From Gordonia phthalatica (GTDB lineage: Bacteria; Actinomycetota; Actinomycetes; Mycobacteriales; Mycobacteriaceae): a stretch of DNA of 64,000 nt. The position numbers and the translations under genes were made by a program. The notes under the pieces are model-generated. The model had not been told where the DNA came from, searched no databases, and worked only from the letters and a program-made list of their open reading frames with translations. Positions 48,332 through 58,648 of this stretch are shown here, piece after piece; positions within the stretch are counted from its first letter, which is position 1; each line of letters starts with the position of its first letter. The stretch covers positions 2,666,001 to 2,730,000 of the forward strand of contig NZ_CP011853.1 of NCBI RefSeq assembly GCF_001305675.1, given 5' to 3'.

Positions 48332-49435
48332 TTATTCCCGCATCCCGCCCTCGCCTTTTCCGCGCGTCGGTTCCCACGTTCGGGCGACGTGCTCGGCCAC
48401 ATCCGCCGCGACGGCCGCGGGCTGCGCCACGGACCGTTCGACGGAACCCGCGTGCCTGGCCATCGAGTACACGTCCCGAACCCCGTCGACAGTCGCACCG
48501 TCGACCACCTGACCTGCGATGACGACGACCGGTACCGCCGCGCTCGCGGCGTCGGCGGCGACCGCCGCGATCACCTTTCCGTACGCGGTCTGCCGGTCGA
48601 ACCTCCCCTCACCGGTGATCACCAGATCGGCGGCGGCGATCCGCGCGGCGCGATCTGTGACATCCGCGACCACGGACGCTCCGGCCCCCCGATGCGCGCC
48701 GAGCGCCAGGAGAAACGCTCCGAGTCCGCCTGCGGCTCCGGAGCCGGGGAGGTCGCGGACCCGCCGGCCGCCGTGTTCGAGGACGTCGACCCACGCCGCG
48801 AGGCGTTCCTCGAGACGAGCGAGCGTCGCGGCGTCGGCGCCCTTCTGCGGACCGAAGACGGCGGCCGCACCGGTCGGGCCGAGCAGCGGATTGGTGACGT
48901 CGGTGGCGGCGACCAGTTCCACGTCGGACAGCAGTGCCCTGGCCGCGTCCCACCCGCCGAGGTTCTCGCAGGCGCCGCGGCCGCCGTCGGTGGTCGCACT
49001 GCCGCCGAGCCCGACGACGATCCGGCGCGCACCCGCGTCGACCGCCGCGGTGAGCAGCATTCCCAGCCCGGCGGTGTCCGCCGCCCAGGCCGAGCGCGGG
49101 CTCGGGCCGTCCTCGCCGAGCAGGTGCAGGCCGCAGACCTGCGCCGACTCCAGGTAGGCGGAGGTGTCGTCGAGCAGCAGGTGTGCGACGACGGGCTCTC
49201 CGAGCGGTCCGACGGCGGGCACCTCCACGGTCCGTCCGACGCCGGCCGCGGTCAGCACGTCCACGAATCCGGGGCCGCCGTCGGACTGCGGGAGCAGGTC
49301 GAGGCGGTCGTCCGGTCGGGCGCGCCGCCATCCCGCCGCGATCGCCGCGGCCGCGGCCTGCGCCGTCAGCGTGCCGCCGAATTCGTCGGGCGCGATCACC
49401 ACCCGCGCACGCCGCGTCTGTCCGCTTCGACTCAT
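48332..49435 (-). CDS. Glycerate kinase (GlxK family)
   Basis: A 367-residue enzyme that phosphorylates D-glycerate with ATP. It shows the family N-terminus VVIAPDEFGGTLTAQAAAAAIAAGW, DLLPQSDGGPGF, the glycine-rich VGLGGSATTDGGRGA and the C-terminal DLVITGEGRFDRQTAYGKV. The usual APDSFKGS motif is APDEFGGT here, as in the actinobacterial Rv2205c group, so substrate specificity could differ. ATG 49435 (or GTG 49438) gives the expected start. It is divergent from the DUF3043 gene. Confidence 0.88.
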   Translation of the reverse strand: MSRSGQTRRARVVIAPDEFGGTLTAQAAAAAIAAGWRRARPDDRLDLLPQSDGGPGFVDVLTAAGVGRTVEVPAVGPLGEPVVAHLLLDDTSAYLESAQVCGLHLLGEDGPSPRSAWAADTAGLGMLLTAAVDAGARRIVVGLGGSATTDGGRGACENLGGWDAARALLSDVELVAATDVTNPLLGPTGAAAVFGPQKGADAATLARLEERLAAWVDVLEHGGRRVRDLPGSGAAGGLGAFLLALGAHRGAGASVVADVTDRAARIAAADLVITGEGRFDRQTAYGKVIAAVAADAASAAVPVVVIAGQVVDGATVDGVRDVYSMARHAGSVERSVAQPAAVAADVAEHVARTWEPTRGKGEGGMRE

Positions 49436-49506
49436 CACCGCCCGAGGATATCGAGCGGGCCTCGCCCGATGCCGAGTCCGGCGGACACATCGAATACTGT
49501 TGAGGT

Positions 49507-50172
49507 GTGAAGTTGCCGTGGAAATCCGACGCCGACAAGGGTGCTGACGACGCACCGGACGAGACGACTGCCGCCGAGGCCGAGCAGACCCCGCCCACCT
49601 CCGGGGCCACGACTCCGGGCAAGGGCCGCCCCACGCCGAAGCGGCGCGACGCCGAGCGACGCCGTGCGCCGATGACCGCCCCGCCCGCCACTCGCGCCGA
49701 AGCCCGCGCTCGCAAGAAGTCGCTGCGCGCGTCGATGACGAAGACCGAGCGCAAGGAAGTCGCAGCCGAACGACGCCGGGTGCGGCTCGAGCAGCGCGAG
49801 AAGATGATGGACGGCGACGAGAAGTACATGGTCGCCCGTGACCGCGGCCCGGTCCGCGCGATGGCGCGCGACATCGTCGACTCCCGCCGCAACTTCGCCG
49901 GGCTGTTCCTGCCGTTCGCGATCTTCCTGCTGGTGGTACTGATGGTGCCGAACCTCGCCGTCATCGGAAACCTGGTGCTCCTGGTCTTCGTGCTCCTGAC
50001 GATCATCGACTCGATCTACCTGGGTCGCATGGTGAACCGCCGCGTCCGCGAGCGTTTCCCCGACACCACCGACACCGGATTCCGGCTCGGCTGGTACGCC
50101 TTCACCCGCGCCATGCAGTTGCGGATGATGCGTGCCCCGCGCCCTCGGCACAAGCCCGGCGACAAGGTCTAG
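49507..50172 (+). CDS. DUF3043 membrane protein (Rv2206-like)
   Basis: A 221-residue membrane protein of unknown function. The N-terminal 110 residues are highly charged (KGRPTPKRRDAERRRAPMT, ARARKKSLRASMTKTERKE), followed by RDRGPVRAMARDIVDSRRN, two close membrane helices (FLPFAIFLLVVLMV and VIGNLVLLVFVLLTIIDSIYL) and a basic C-terminus. This is the DUF3043 pattern. GTG 49507 follows AATACT (49493-49498) by 8 nt. It is 3 nt upstream of the cobU-cobT fusion, so it is likely cotranscribed with cobalamin genes, as in M. tuberculosis. Confidence 0.9.
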   Translation: MKLPWKSDADKGADDAPDETTAAEAEQTPPTSGATTPGKGRPTPKRRDAERRRAPMTAPPATRAEARARKKSLRASMTKTERKEVAAERRRVRLEQREKMMDGDEKYMVARDRGPVRAMARDIVDSRRNFAGLFLPFAIFLLVVLMVPNLAVIGNLVLLVFVLLTIIDSIYLGRMVNRRVRERFPDTTDTGFRLGWYAFTRAMQLRMMRAPRPRHKPGDKV

Positions 50173-50175
50173 CCC

Positions 50176-51879
50176 GTGCGCGCACTGGTCCTCGGCGGAA
50201 TCCGCTCGGGCAAGTCGGCGCACGCCGAGGAGCTGCTCTCCGGAGCCCCCGCGGTCCGGTACATCGCCACCGGCGACCCCGACGGCGATCAGGCGTGGCG
50301 GGATCGGATCGACGAGCACCGTCGTCGGCGCGGCGACCGGTACCGGACCGTCGAGTCCCGGAATCTGGCCGGGCTGCTGCGCGCGGCGCCCGCCGACGCG
50401 ACCCTGATCGACGACCTCGGCACCTGGCTCACCGCCCGCCTCGACGCGACCGGCGCCTGGGACGACCCGACCGTCGATCTGTCCGCGGAGATCGACGACC
50501 TCTGCGCGGCGATCGCCGATGTCACCGGTGACCTGGTCATCGTCAGTCCCGAGGTCGGTCTGGCCGTGGTCCCGGCGACCGCCTCCGGACGACGCTTCGC
50601 CGACGACCTGGGCCGCCTCAACGCGGCTGTCGCCGCCGTCTGCGACACGGCGACCCTGGTGGTCGCGGGCCGCACGCTGGACCTGCAGGCGACCGCCGCC
50701 CCTGACGCACCGGCCGCCGTCGCCGCTGCGGTGCAGCTGGAGCCGGTGCAGTTGGAGCCGGTGCAGCCGGCCGCTCCCCGACCGGCCCCGAGCATGCCCA
50801 CGGCAGATCTCCCGACCGTCGACCTGGACGCCGTCGACGCCGAGGTCTTCCCCGCCGTCGAACTGCCGGACCATCGGATCGTCGACGAGGCGCGCGCCCG
50901 CCAGCTGCAGCTGACGAAGCCGCCGCTCGCCCTCGGTCGACTCGAGGAGCTCGGCAACTGGATGAGCGCCTGCCAGGGCGTGTGCCCGCCCCGCCCGCTG
51001 ACGGCGCCCGCCGTGGTCGTGTTCGCGGGCGACCACGCCGTCGCCACCGACGGGGTCTCCGCGTATCCGCCCGAGGTGACCGCGCAGATGGTCGCGAACA
51101 TCGCGTCGGGCGGCGCCGCGATCAACGTCCTCTCCCGCCGGGCCGGTGTCGCCGTCCACGTGCTCGACATGGCCGTCGCCGCCGACACCGATCCCCGCGT
51201 CTCCCGCTACAAGGTGCGCTCCGGCAGCGGTGACCTGCGGCGCGGCGAATCGTTGACGATCGCCGAAGCCCGCCGCGCCGTGGCCGCCGGTCGCACGATG
51301 GCCGACCAGCTCGTCGACTCCGGCGCCGACCTGCTGATCGCCGGTGACATGGGAATCGGCAACACCACGCCGGCGTCGGTGCTGATCGGCACGTTGACCG
51401 ATCGCGAGCCGGTGGTCGTGGTGGGCCGCGGCACCGGGATCGACGACGCCACATGGATCCGCAAGACCGCCGCGATCCGTGACGGCATGCGATACGCCCG
51501 CCGCTATCGCAACGAACCGCTCGCGCTGCTCGCCGCTGTGGCCGGTGCCGACATCGCCGCGATGGCGGGTTTCCTGGCGCAGGCCGCCGTCCGCAGGACT
51601 CCGGCTCTGGTCGACGGTGTCATCACCGCAGCCGCGGCCCTGGTGGCGCATCGGATGGCGCCGGGTGCAGCGTCGTGGTGGCAGGCCGGGCACCTGTCCA
51701 CCGAGCCCGCGCACCGGTTCGCGCTCGACGACCTCGGCCTCGCACCGATCCTCGACCTGTCGATGCGCCTCGGCGAGGGCACCGGTGCGGTGGCGGCCGT
51801 GCCGTTGATCGCGTCGTCGATCGACATCCTGACCGACATGGCGACCTTCGGCGAGGCCGGCGTCAGCGGCGGCGAGTAG
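50176..51879 (+). CDS. CobU-CobT fusion: adenosylcobinamide kinase/guanylyltransferase plus NaMN:DMB phosphoribosyltransferase
   Basis: A 567-residue fusion of two steps of nucleotide-loop assembly in adenosylcobalamin synthesis. Residues 1 to about 180 are CobU: P-loop VLGGIRSGKSAHAE, DEHRRRRGDRYRTVE with the guanylylated His, and DDLGTWL. A Pro/Glu-rich linker with two LEPVQ repeats spans about 180-225. Residues about 228-567 are CobT, which makes alpha-ribazole 5'-phosphate: VVVFAGDHAVATDGVSAYP, GDMGIGNTTPASV, GRGTGIDD and MRLGEGTGA with the catalytic Glu. In M. tuberculosis these are separate genes. GTG 50176 lies 3 nt after the DUF3043 stop. The active-site motifs in both halves look intact. 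Confidence 0.92.
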   Translation: MRALVLGGIRSGKSAHAEELLSGAPAVRYIATGDPDGDQAWRDRIDEHRRRRGDRYRTVESRNLAGLLRAAPADATLIDDLGTWLTARLDATGAWDDPTVDLSAEIDDLCAAIADVTGDLVIVSPEVGLAVVPATASGRRFADDLGRLNAAVAAVCDTATLVVAGRTLDLQATAAPDAPAAVAAAVQLEPVQLEPVQPAAPRPAPSMPTADLPTVDLDAVDAEVFPAVELPDHRIVDEARARQLQLTKPPLALGRLEELGNWMSACQGVCPPRPLTAPAVVVFAGDHAVATDGVSAYPPEVTAQMVANIASGGAAINVLSRRAGVAVHVLDMAVAADTDPRVSRYKVRSGSGDLRRGESLTIAEARRAVAAGRTMADQLVDSGADLLIAGDMGIGNTTPASVLIGTLTDREPVVVVGRGTGIDDATWIRKTAAIRDGMRYARRYRNEPLALLAAVAGADIAAMAGFLAQAAVRRTPALVDGVITAAAALVAHRMAPGAASWWQAGHLSTEPAHRFALDDLGLAPILDLSMRLGEGTGAVAAVPLIASSIDILTDMATFGEAGVSGGE

Positions 51880-51886
51880 TCCCGTC

Positions 51887-52651
51887 GTGCGGGCGCTGCG
51901 CGGTGTGCACGACGCGTTCACCTGGTTGACGGTGCTGCCGCTGCCGCAACCCCGCGGCGACTTCGACCGACGGCGCGGCGGCACCGCGATCTCGGCGGTC
52001 CCCCTGGTCGGCGTGGTCCTCGGCACGCTCGGCGCACTGATCGCCCTCGGGCTGTCGCACACCGCGCTGCCGACGACGCTCACCGGCGTCATCGTGGTCG
52101 TCTTCCTCGCCCTCGCCACGCGCGGCATGCACCTGGACGGACTCGCGGACACCGCCGACGGGCTCGGCAGCTACGGCGATCCCGACCGCGTCCGCACCAT
52201 CATGCGCAGCGGCGACGTCGGCCCGTTCGGCGCGGCCACCCTGATCCTGGTGATTCTGGGCCAGTCGCTCGCCTTCGGCGCGTTGGCCGACGACGGCCGG
52301 TGGTGGGCCGTCGCGACCGTCGTCTTCGTCGGTCGCGCCACCGTCCCCGTGGTCTGCCGTCGGGCACTGTCCGCTGCGAACGCCGACGGCTTCGGCGCGC
52401 TGGTGGCGGGCACGCAGCGCTGGTCGGTCGCGGTGTGGTCGGCGATCGCGATCGCTGCGGCGGTCCTGGTCGGGCTGCTCGACTCCCCTACCGCAGCCGT
52501 GCGCGCCGGGGTCACCGTCGTCGTCGCACTGGGCTTCGCGTGGGCGTTCAGCCGTCATGTCTCCCGCCGCGCAGGTGGCGTGACCGGCGACGTGATCGGG
52601 GCGACGATCGAACTCGTCACCGCACTCACCGCCGTCGGTCTGCTGCTGTAG
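51887..52651 (+). CDS. cobS: Adenosylcobinamide-GDP ribazoletransferase CobS
   Basis: CobS joins adenosylcobinamide-GDP with alpha-ribazole (phosphate) in the membrane, the last committed step of cobalamin synthesis. The 254-residue protein is polytopic (six to seven helices) and has the signature RGMHLDGLADTADGLGSYGDPDRVRTIMRSGDVGPFG. GTG 51887 lies 7 nt after the fusion gene, so CobU, CobT and CobS activities are encoded together. The operon ends at a strong terminator at 52670-52718. Confidence 0.95.
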   Translation: MRALRGVHDAFTWLTVLPLPQPRGDFDRRRGGTAISAVPLVGVVLGTLGALIALGLSHTALPTTLTGVIVVVFLALATRGMHLDGLADTADGLGSYGDPDRVRTIMRSGDVGPFGAATLILVILGQSLAFGALADDGRWWAVATVVFVGRATVPVVCRRALSAANADGFGALVAGTQRWSVAVWSAIAIAAAVLVGLLDSPTAAVRAGVTVVVALGFAWAFSRHVSRRAGGVTGDVIGATIELVTALTAVGLLL

Positions 52652-52669
52652 CACCGCCCCCGGAAGACG

Positions 52670-52718
52670 CTTCTGCCGTTGATCGGGCCCCGCTGCTGGG
52701 CCCGATCAACGGCAGAAG
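52670..52718. terminator. Bidirectional terminator between cobS and ilvE
   Basis: A perfect 21-bp inverted repeat (52670-52690 with 52698-52718) and 7-nt loop between two convergent genes. It is among the longest perfect stems in the window. Confidence 0.88.
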
Positions 52719-52733
52719 GTCAGCTGAGTCGAC

Positions 52734-53840
<1,107 letters not shown>

Positions 53841-53846
53841 GCGGTC

Positions 53847-53852
53847 ATGTTA
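53847..53852 (-). promoter_or_regulatory. Leaderless-type -10 box of ilvE
   Basis: TAACAT on the minus strand ends 6 nt before ATG 53840; no ribosome-binding site is seen. The gap to gcvT is only 56 bp. Confidence 0.45.
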
Positions 53853-53896
53853 CCGCCGGAGCGCAACAGGATTTCGCGCCCCGGCGCACATTCCGG

Positions 53897-55006
53897 TCAG
53901 ACGTGCGTCTGAACGAAGGGCGGCAGCACGACGGTGCAGGTCAGCGCCCGACCGCGGACGTCGACCACCACCTCGTCGCCCTTCTTGATCCCGGACGCCA
54001 CGTCGATGAAGGCGAGGGCGATGCCCTGCTTCAGGGTCGGCGAGAAGGTGCCGGAGGTGCAGACGCCGATCGACGGCCCGCCCGCCTCGGCATGCACGGT
54101 GCAGTCGGCGCGCGGAACGCCGCGGCCGGTGGCGAGGAGGCCGTAGAGGCGGCGCGACGGCCCGGCCTCCCTTTCGGCCACGAGCGCGTCACGACCGAAG
54201 AACTCGGGCTTGTCCCAGCCGACGGCCCACGACGTGCGCGCCTGCACGGGCGTGATGTCGACGCTCAGCTCGTGGCCGTGCAGGGCGTAGCCCATCTCGG
54301 TGCGCAGCGTGTCGCGGGCGCCGAGACCGGCGGGCTGTCCGCCGCGCGCCGCGACCTCCGCGAGGAGGGCGTCGAAGACCGCGCCGGCGTCGTCCCAGCG
54401 GGGCAGCACCTCGTAGCCGTGCTCGCCGGTGTAACCGGTGCGGCACACGCGTAGCGCGACGTCGCGACCGTCGATCGTGATGGTCGCGTCGGCGAACGCC
54501 ATGTACTCCATCTCGGTCGGCAGACCGAGCGCGGTGAGGACGTCGGTCGACTTCGGGCCCTGCACGGCGAAGACCGCGTACTCGCGGTGCAGGTCGGTGA
54601 TGGTGATGTCGTCGGGCGCCACGGCCTGCAGCGCCGCGATCACGGCGGGGGTGTTGGCCGCGTTCGGGATCAGGAACACCTCGTCGTCGCTCACCAGGTA
54701 GGTGATGAGGTCGTCGATGACGCCACCGGTCTCGGTGCAGCAGAGCGTGTACTGGGCCTTGCCCGCCTCGATCTTGCCGAGGTCGTTGGTGAGGGTGCGG
54801 TTGATGAAGGCGGCCGCACCGGGACCGGCGACGAGCGCCTTGCCGAGGTGGCTGACGTCGAAGATGCCGACGGCCTCGCGGACCGCGGTGTGCTCGGCGA
54901 CGGTGCCGGCGTACGAGACGGGCATGTTCCATCCGCCGAACTCGGCGAAGGAGGCGCCCAGGGCGGTGTGACGATCGGCGATCGGGCCGGCGAGCAGTTC
55001 AGTCAT
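53897..55006 (-). CDS. gcvT: Glycine cleavage system aminomethyltransferase (T protein)
   Basis: GcvT transfers the methylene group of the H-protein-bound intermediate to tetrahydrofolate. The 369-residue protein has FAEFGGWNMPVSY, EAVGIFDVSHLGK, DDLITYLVSDDEVFLIPNAAN, GYTGEHGYEV and LGARDTLRTEMGYALHGHEL, with the catalytic Asp region of the FDVSHL motif intact. ATG 55006 is the family start; a TACCGT hexamer (55019-55014) ends 7 nt upstream. It is divergent from pepB. Other gcv genes are not in the window, as in M. tuberculosis. Confidence 0.96.
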   Translation of the reverse strand: MTELLAGPIADRHTALGASFAEFGGWNMPVSYAGTVAEHTAVREAVGIFDVSHLGKALVAGPGAAAFINRTLTNDLGKIEAGKAQYTLCCTETGGVIDDLITYLVSDDEVFLIPNAANTPAVIAALQAVAPDDITITDLHREYAVFAVQGPKSTDVLTALGLPTEMEYMAFADATITIDGRDVALRVCRTGYTGEHGYEVLPRWDDAGAVFDALLAEVAARGGQPAGLGARDTLRTEMGYALHGHELSVDITPVQARTSWAVGWDKPEFFGRDALVAEREAGPSRRLYGLLATGRGVPRADCTVHAEAGGPSIGVCTSGTFSPTLKQGIALAFIDVASGIKKGDEVVVDVRGRALTCTVVLPPFVQTHV

Positions 55007-55112
55007 GCCCGCTACGGTATCGCCTCGCGTCGCGTCGACGCTCCCCCACCCGGTCCGCATGCGCGCGAGTTCGCCGGTCGCCCGCGGCGAGCCTGTGGCA
55101 GAGTTGAAAGGC

Positions 55113-56636
55113 GTGAGCGCCAACGACTTCTCCGACCGCATCCGCGGCCCCCGCATCGACCTGACCACCGCACTCTCGAACGACGACGACGCCCTGATCG
55201 TGGGGTTGATCGCCGCAGGCGAGGGCGACGACGGTCCGTCCCTCCTCCTGGTCGACGATCTGCTCGACGACGAGGCCGCCGAGCAGATCACGGCGAGCCT
55301 CACCGCGCTCGGCGCGAAGGGCTCCGCGGGCGAGGTCACCAAGGTCCCGGCCCCGGCCGCCCTGCCTGTCGGAATCGTGCTGGCCGTCGGCCTCGGCGGC
55401 GTCGCCCACCTCGACGATGCCGAGAAGGTCCGCCAGGCCGCCGGTGCCGCGATGCGCGCACTCGACGGCTCGGCCCGAGTCGTGAGCACCCTGTCGGCCG
55501 CGAACCTCCGCGCCGCCGCCGAGGGCGCCTACCTCGGCGCGTACCGCTTCGACGAGGTGCGCAGCGCCAAGTCGGCGCCGACCGAGCTGCCGCCGAGCAC
55601 CGTGCTGCTCGCGGTGGACGCCAAGACCAAGCAGGCCAAGGCCGACCTCGATCACGCGGTGATCGTCGCCGACTCGGTGGCCATCGCCCGCGACTTCGTG
55701 AACACCCCGCCCAACATCCTGTTCCCCGCCGAGTTCGCCGAACGCACCCGCGTCCTGGCGAGCAAGGCCGGCCTGAAGGTCGAGATCCTCGACGACGTCG
55801 AGCTGGCCAAGAGCGGCTACGGCGGCATCATCGGCGTCGGTCAGGGCAGCTCCCGCAAACCGCGTCTGGTGCGCCTGACCCACGAGGCGAAGGGCGCCGA
55901 GCGCACCGTCGCCCTTGTCGGCAAGGGCATCACCTTCGACACCGGCGGCATCTCCATCAAGCCGGCCGCGGGCATGGACCACATGACCTCCGACATGGGC
56001 GGCGCCGCCGCAGTGATCGCCTCGACGATCGCCGCCGCCCGCCTCGATGTCCCGGTCACCGTGATCGCGACGGTCCCGATGGCCGAGAACATGCCGTCGG
56101 CCACCGCGCAGCGTCCGGGCGACGTCCTCACCCAGTACGGCGGCACCACCGTCGAGGTCCTCAACACCGACGCCGAGGGCCGACTGATCCTGGCCGACGC
56201 CATCGTCCGCGCCTGCGAGGACGAGCCGGACTTCCTCATTGACACCGCCACGCTCACCGGCGCGCAGATGGTGGCGCTCGGCACGCGCACGCCGGGCGTC
56301 CTCGGCACCGAGGACTTCCGCGACCGCGTCGCCACCATCTCCCAGTCGGTCGGCGAGAACGGCTGGCCGATGCCGCTGCCCGACGAGCTCCGCAGCGACC
56401 TCGACTCCCGCGTGGCCGACCTCGCCAACGTCACCAACCACCGCTGGGGCGGCATGCTGTCGGCCGCCATGTTCCTGCGCGAGTTCGTCGCCGACGGCCT
56501 CGACTGGGCGCACATCGACGTCGCCGGTCCCGCCTTCAACACCGGCGGACCGTGGGGCTACACCGGCAAGGGCGGAACGGGCGTCCCGGTCCGCACCATC
56601 GTCGCCGTCATCGAGGACATCGCCGGCGCGAAATAG
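55113..56636 (+). CDS. pepB: Leucyl aminopeptidase (M17 family)
   Basis: A cytosolic two-metal aminopeptidase that removes N-terminal residues from peptides. The 507-residue protein has the metal and catalytic motifs VGKGITFDTGGISIKPAAGMDHMTSDMGG and the signature NTDAEGRLILADA, plus the glycine-rich WGYTGKGGTGVPVRT end. GTG 55113 is preceded by GAAAGG and gives MSANDFSDRIRGP; the open frame extends upstream into the divergent gcvT region and is not used. It is the Rv2213 orthologue by position. The intervening M. tuberculosis adenylyl cyclase gene Rv2212 is absent here. Confidence 0.95.
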   Translation: MSANDFSDRIRGPRIDLTTALSNDDDALIVGLIAAGEGDDGPSLLLVDDLLDDEAAEQITASLTALGAKGSAGEVTKVPAPAALPVGIVLAVGLGGVAHLDDAEKVRQAAGAAMRALDGSARVVSTLSAANLRAAAEGAYLGAYRFDEVRSAKSAPTELPPSTVLLAVDAKTKQAKADLDHAVIVADSVAIARDFVNTPPNILFPAEFAERTRVLASKAGLKVEILDDVELAKSGYGGIIGVGQGSSRKPRLVRLTHEAKGAERTVALVGKGITFDTGGISIKPAAGMDHMTSDMGGAAAVIASTIAAARLDVPVTVIATVPMAENMPSATAQRPGDVLTQYGGTTVEVLNTDAEGRLILADAIVRACEDEPDFLIDTATLTGAQMVALGTRTPGVLGTEDFRDRVATISQSVGENGWPMPLPDELRSDLDSRVADLANVTNHRWGGMLSAAMFLREFVADGLDWAHIDVAGPAFNTGGPWGYTGKGGTGVPVRTIVAVIEDIAGAK

Positions 56637-56859
56637 CCCGGTGAAATCCGGCTGAACGGGAGTGATCTTCACCGCATTCCGCGGTTCGCCGGACTGCCAC
56701 TGACGTCCTCGGCTTTGGGAGTAGGCTAACTCACGGGCGTCGGCTGACCCGGCCGAAATCACGGGCGCCGGCACACGCAGGCCGGGGCGCGAAACCACAC
56801 TGCACCAACTGATCGACCGAACCGCACAGTTCACGAATTTGTTAGGGAGTCACATACAA
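56637..56859 (+). promoter_or_regulatory. Intergenic region with promoter candidate for sucB
   Basis: A TAGGCTAAC at 56722-56730 is the best -10 candidate, giving a leader of about 130 nt that ends in TTAGGGAG before the ATG. No coding region or conserved riboswitch is seen in the leader. The ephD gene found here in M. tuberculosis is absent. Confidence 0.4.
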
Positions 56860-58638
56860 ATGGCCTTCTCTGTCGAGATGCCCGCACTGGGCGAGAGCGT
56901 CACCGAGGGAACCGTCACACAATGGCTGAAGCAGGAGGGCGACACCGTTGCTGTCGACGAACCCCTGCTCGAGGTCTCCACAGACAAGGTCGACACCGAG
57001 ATTCCGTCGCCCGTCGCGGGTGTGCTGGTCAAGATCGTCGCCGCTGAGGACGACATCGTCGAGGTCGGCGGTCAGCTCGCGCTGATCGGCGAGGCGGGCG
57101 AAGCCGCACCGGCCGCCGAGGCTCCCGCAGCCGCACCGGCACCCGAGCCCGAGCCGGAACCGGCCCCCGAGCCCGCCGCCGCCGAGGCACCGGCCCCTGC
57201 GGCCCCCGCGGCTCCCTCCGCCGCTCCCGCGGCCGCTGCTTCCGGCGTCGACGTGCTGATGCCCGAGCTGGGCGAGTCGGTCACCGAGGGCACCGTCACC
57301 AATTGGCTCAAGGAGATCGGTGACACCGTCGCCGTCGACGAGCCGCTGGTCGAGGTCTCCACCGACAAGGTCGACACCGAGATCCCGTCCCCCGCCGCAG
57401 GCGTGCTGCTGGAGATCGTCGCGGCCACCGACGACATCGTCGAGGTCGGCGGCCGTCTGGCCGTCATCGGCGACCCGAGTGCCGCCGCTGCTGCACCGGC
57501 CGCACCGGCACCGGCACCTGCCGCTCCGGCACCCGAGCCCACCCCGGCACCGGCTCCGGCCGCAGCGGCTCCCGCCGCACCGGCACCGACGCCTGCGCCG
57601 GCGGCTCCCGCCGCACCTGCTGCTCCCGCCCCGGCACCTGCTGCTCCCGCAGCACCCGCCGCACCGGCCGCCGCAGAACTGCAGTCCACCCCGTACGTGA
57701 CCCCGCTGGTCCGCAAGCTCGCCGCCGAGAACGGCATCGACCTGTCGACCGTCAAGGGCACCGGCGTCGGCGGCCGCATCCGCAAGCAGGATGTCCTGGC
57801 CGCAGCCGAGGCCAAGTCCGCACCGGCGGCCGCCCCTGCCGCTGCCGCCCCCGCGGCCGCTGCTCCGGCACCCGCGAAGTCCGCTGCCTCGGCAGCGAGC
57901 CCCGAGCTGGACGCGCTGCGCGGCACCACGCAGAAGATCAACCGCATCCGTCAGATCACGGCCGCCAAGACCCGCGAGTCGCTGCAGACCAGCGCTCAGC
58001 TCACGCAGGTCCACGAGGTCGACATGACCCGCATCGCGCAGCTGCGCACCGCGGCCAAGGCATCGTTCAAGGCCGCCGAGGGCGTCAACCTCACGTTCCT
58101 TCCGTTCTTCGCGAAGGCCGTCGTCGAGGCGCTCAAGGTCCACCCGAACATCAACGCCTCGATCAACGAGCAGGCCAAGGAGATCACCTACCACGCGGAC
58201 GTACACCTCGGCATCGCCGTCGACACCCCGCAGGGTCTCCTCTCGCCGGTGATCCACAACGCCGACAACCTCTCGTTGGCCGGCCTGGCCCGCGCGATCG
58301 CCGACATCGCCGACCGCGCCCGCAGCGGCAACCTGAAGCCCGACGAGCTCGCCGGCGGCACGTTCACCATCACGAACATCGGCAGCAACGGTGCGCTGTT
58401 CGACACCCCGATCCTGGTTCCGCCGCAGGCGGCCATGCTCGGCACCGGCGCCATCGTCAAGCGCCCGGTGGTGCTCACCGCCGAGGACGGCACCGAGTCG
58501 ATCGCCGCGCGTTCGATGGCCTTCCTGCCGCTGACCTACGACCACCGCCTGATCGACGGCGCCGATGCCGGCCGTTTCATGACGACGGTCCGTCATCGCC
58601 TGGAGAACGCCGAGTTCGCCGCCGACCTGGGGCTGTAA
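56860..58638 (+). CDS. sucB: Dihydrolipoamide acyltransferase (E2) of 2-oxoacid dehydrogenase, SucB/DlaT
   Basis: The 592-residue E2 has two lipoyl domains. The first has the lipoylated Lys43 and the second Lys170, each in the motif VSTDKVDTEIPSP. They are followed by long Ala/Pro-rich linkers, the peripheral-subunit-binding domain (VTPLVRKLAAENGIDLSTVKGTGVGGRIRKQDVLAA) and the acyltransferase core with the catalytic His in TYDHRLIDGADAGRF. In M. tuberculosis the orthologue DlaT (Rv2215) serves pyruvate dehydrogenase and antioxidant defence, so the sucB name is historical. ATG 56860 follows TAGGGAG. lipB and lipA, needed for its lipoylation, are two genes downstream. Confidence 0.95.
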   Translation: MAFSVEMPALGESVTEGTVTQWLKQEGDTVAVDEPLLEVSTDKVDTEIPSPVAGVLVKIVAAEDDIVEVGGQLALIGEAGEAAPAAEAPAAAPAPEPEPEPAPEPAAAEAPAPAAPAAPSAAPAAAASGVDVLMPELGESVTEGTVTNWLKEIGDTVAVDEPLVEVSTDKVDTEIPSPAAGVLLEIVAATDDIVEVGGRLAVIGDPSAAAAAPAAPAPAPAAPAPEPTPAPAPAAAAPAAPAPTPAPAAPAAPAAPAPAPAAPAAPAAPAAAELQSTPYVTPLVRKLAAENGIDLSTVKGTGVGGRIRKQDVLAAAEAKSAPAAAPAAAAPAAAAPAPAKSAASAASPELDALRGTTQKINRIRQITAAKTRESLQTSAQLTQVHEVDMTRIAQLRTAAKASFKAAEGVNLTFLPFFAKAVVEALKVHPNINASINEQAKEITYHADVHLGIAVDTPQGLLSPVIHNADNLSLAGLARAIADIADRARSGNLKPDELAGGTFTITNIGSNGALFDTPILVPPQAAMLGTGAIVKRPVVLTAEDGTESIAARSMAFLPLTYDHRLIDGADAGRFMTTVRHRLENAEFAADLGL

Positions 58639-58648
58639 GCACCCGGTC

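Noticed and set aside
49436..50175. Cobalamin riboswitch for the cobU-cobT-cobS genes.
   Set aside because: The genes follow DUF3043 by 3 nt, and the 71-bp gap before DUF3043 is too short and lacks the B12-box sequence.
55007..55112. Glycine riboswitch before gcvT.
   Set aside because: Only 106 bp separate gcvT from the divergent pepB, a -10 box lies 7 nt from the gcvT start, and no glycine-aptamer consensus is visible.
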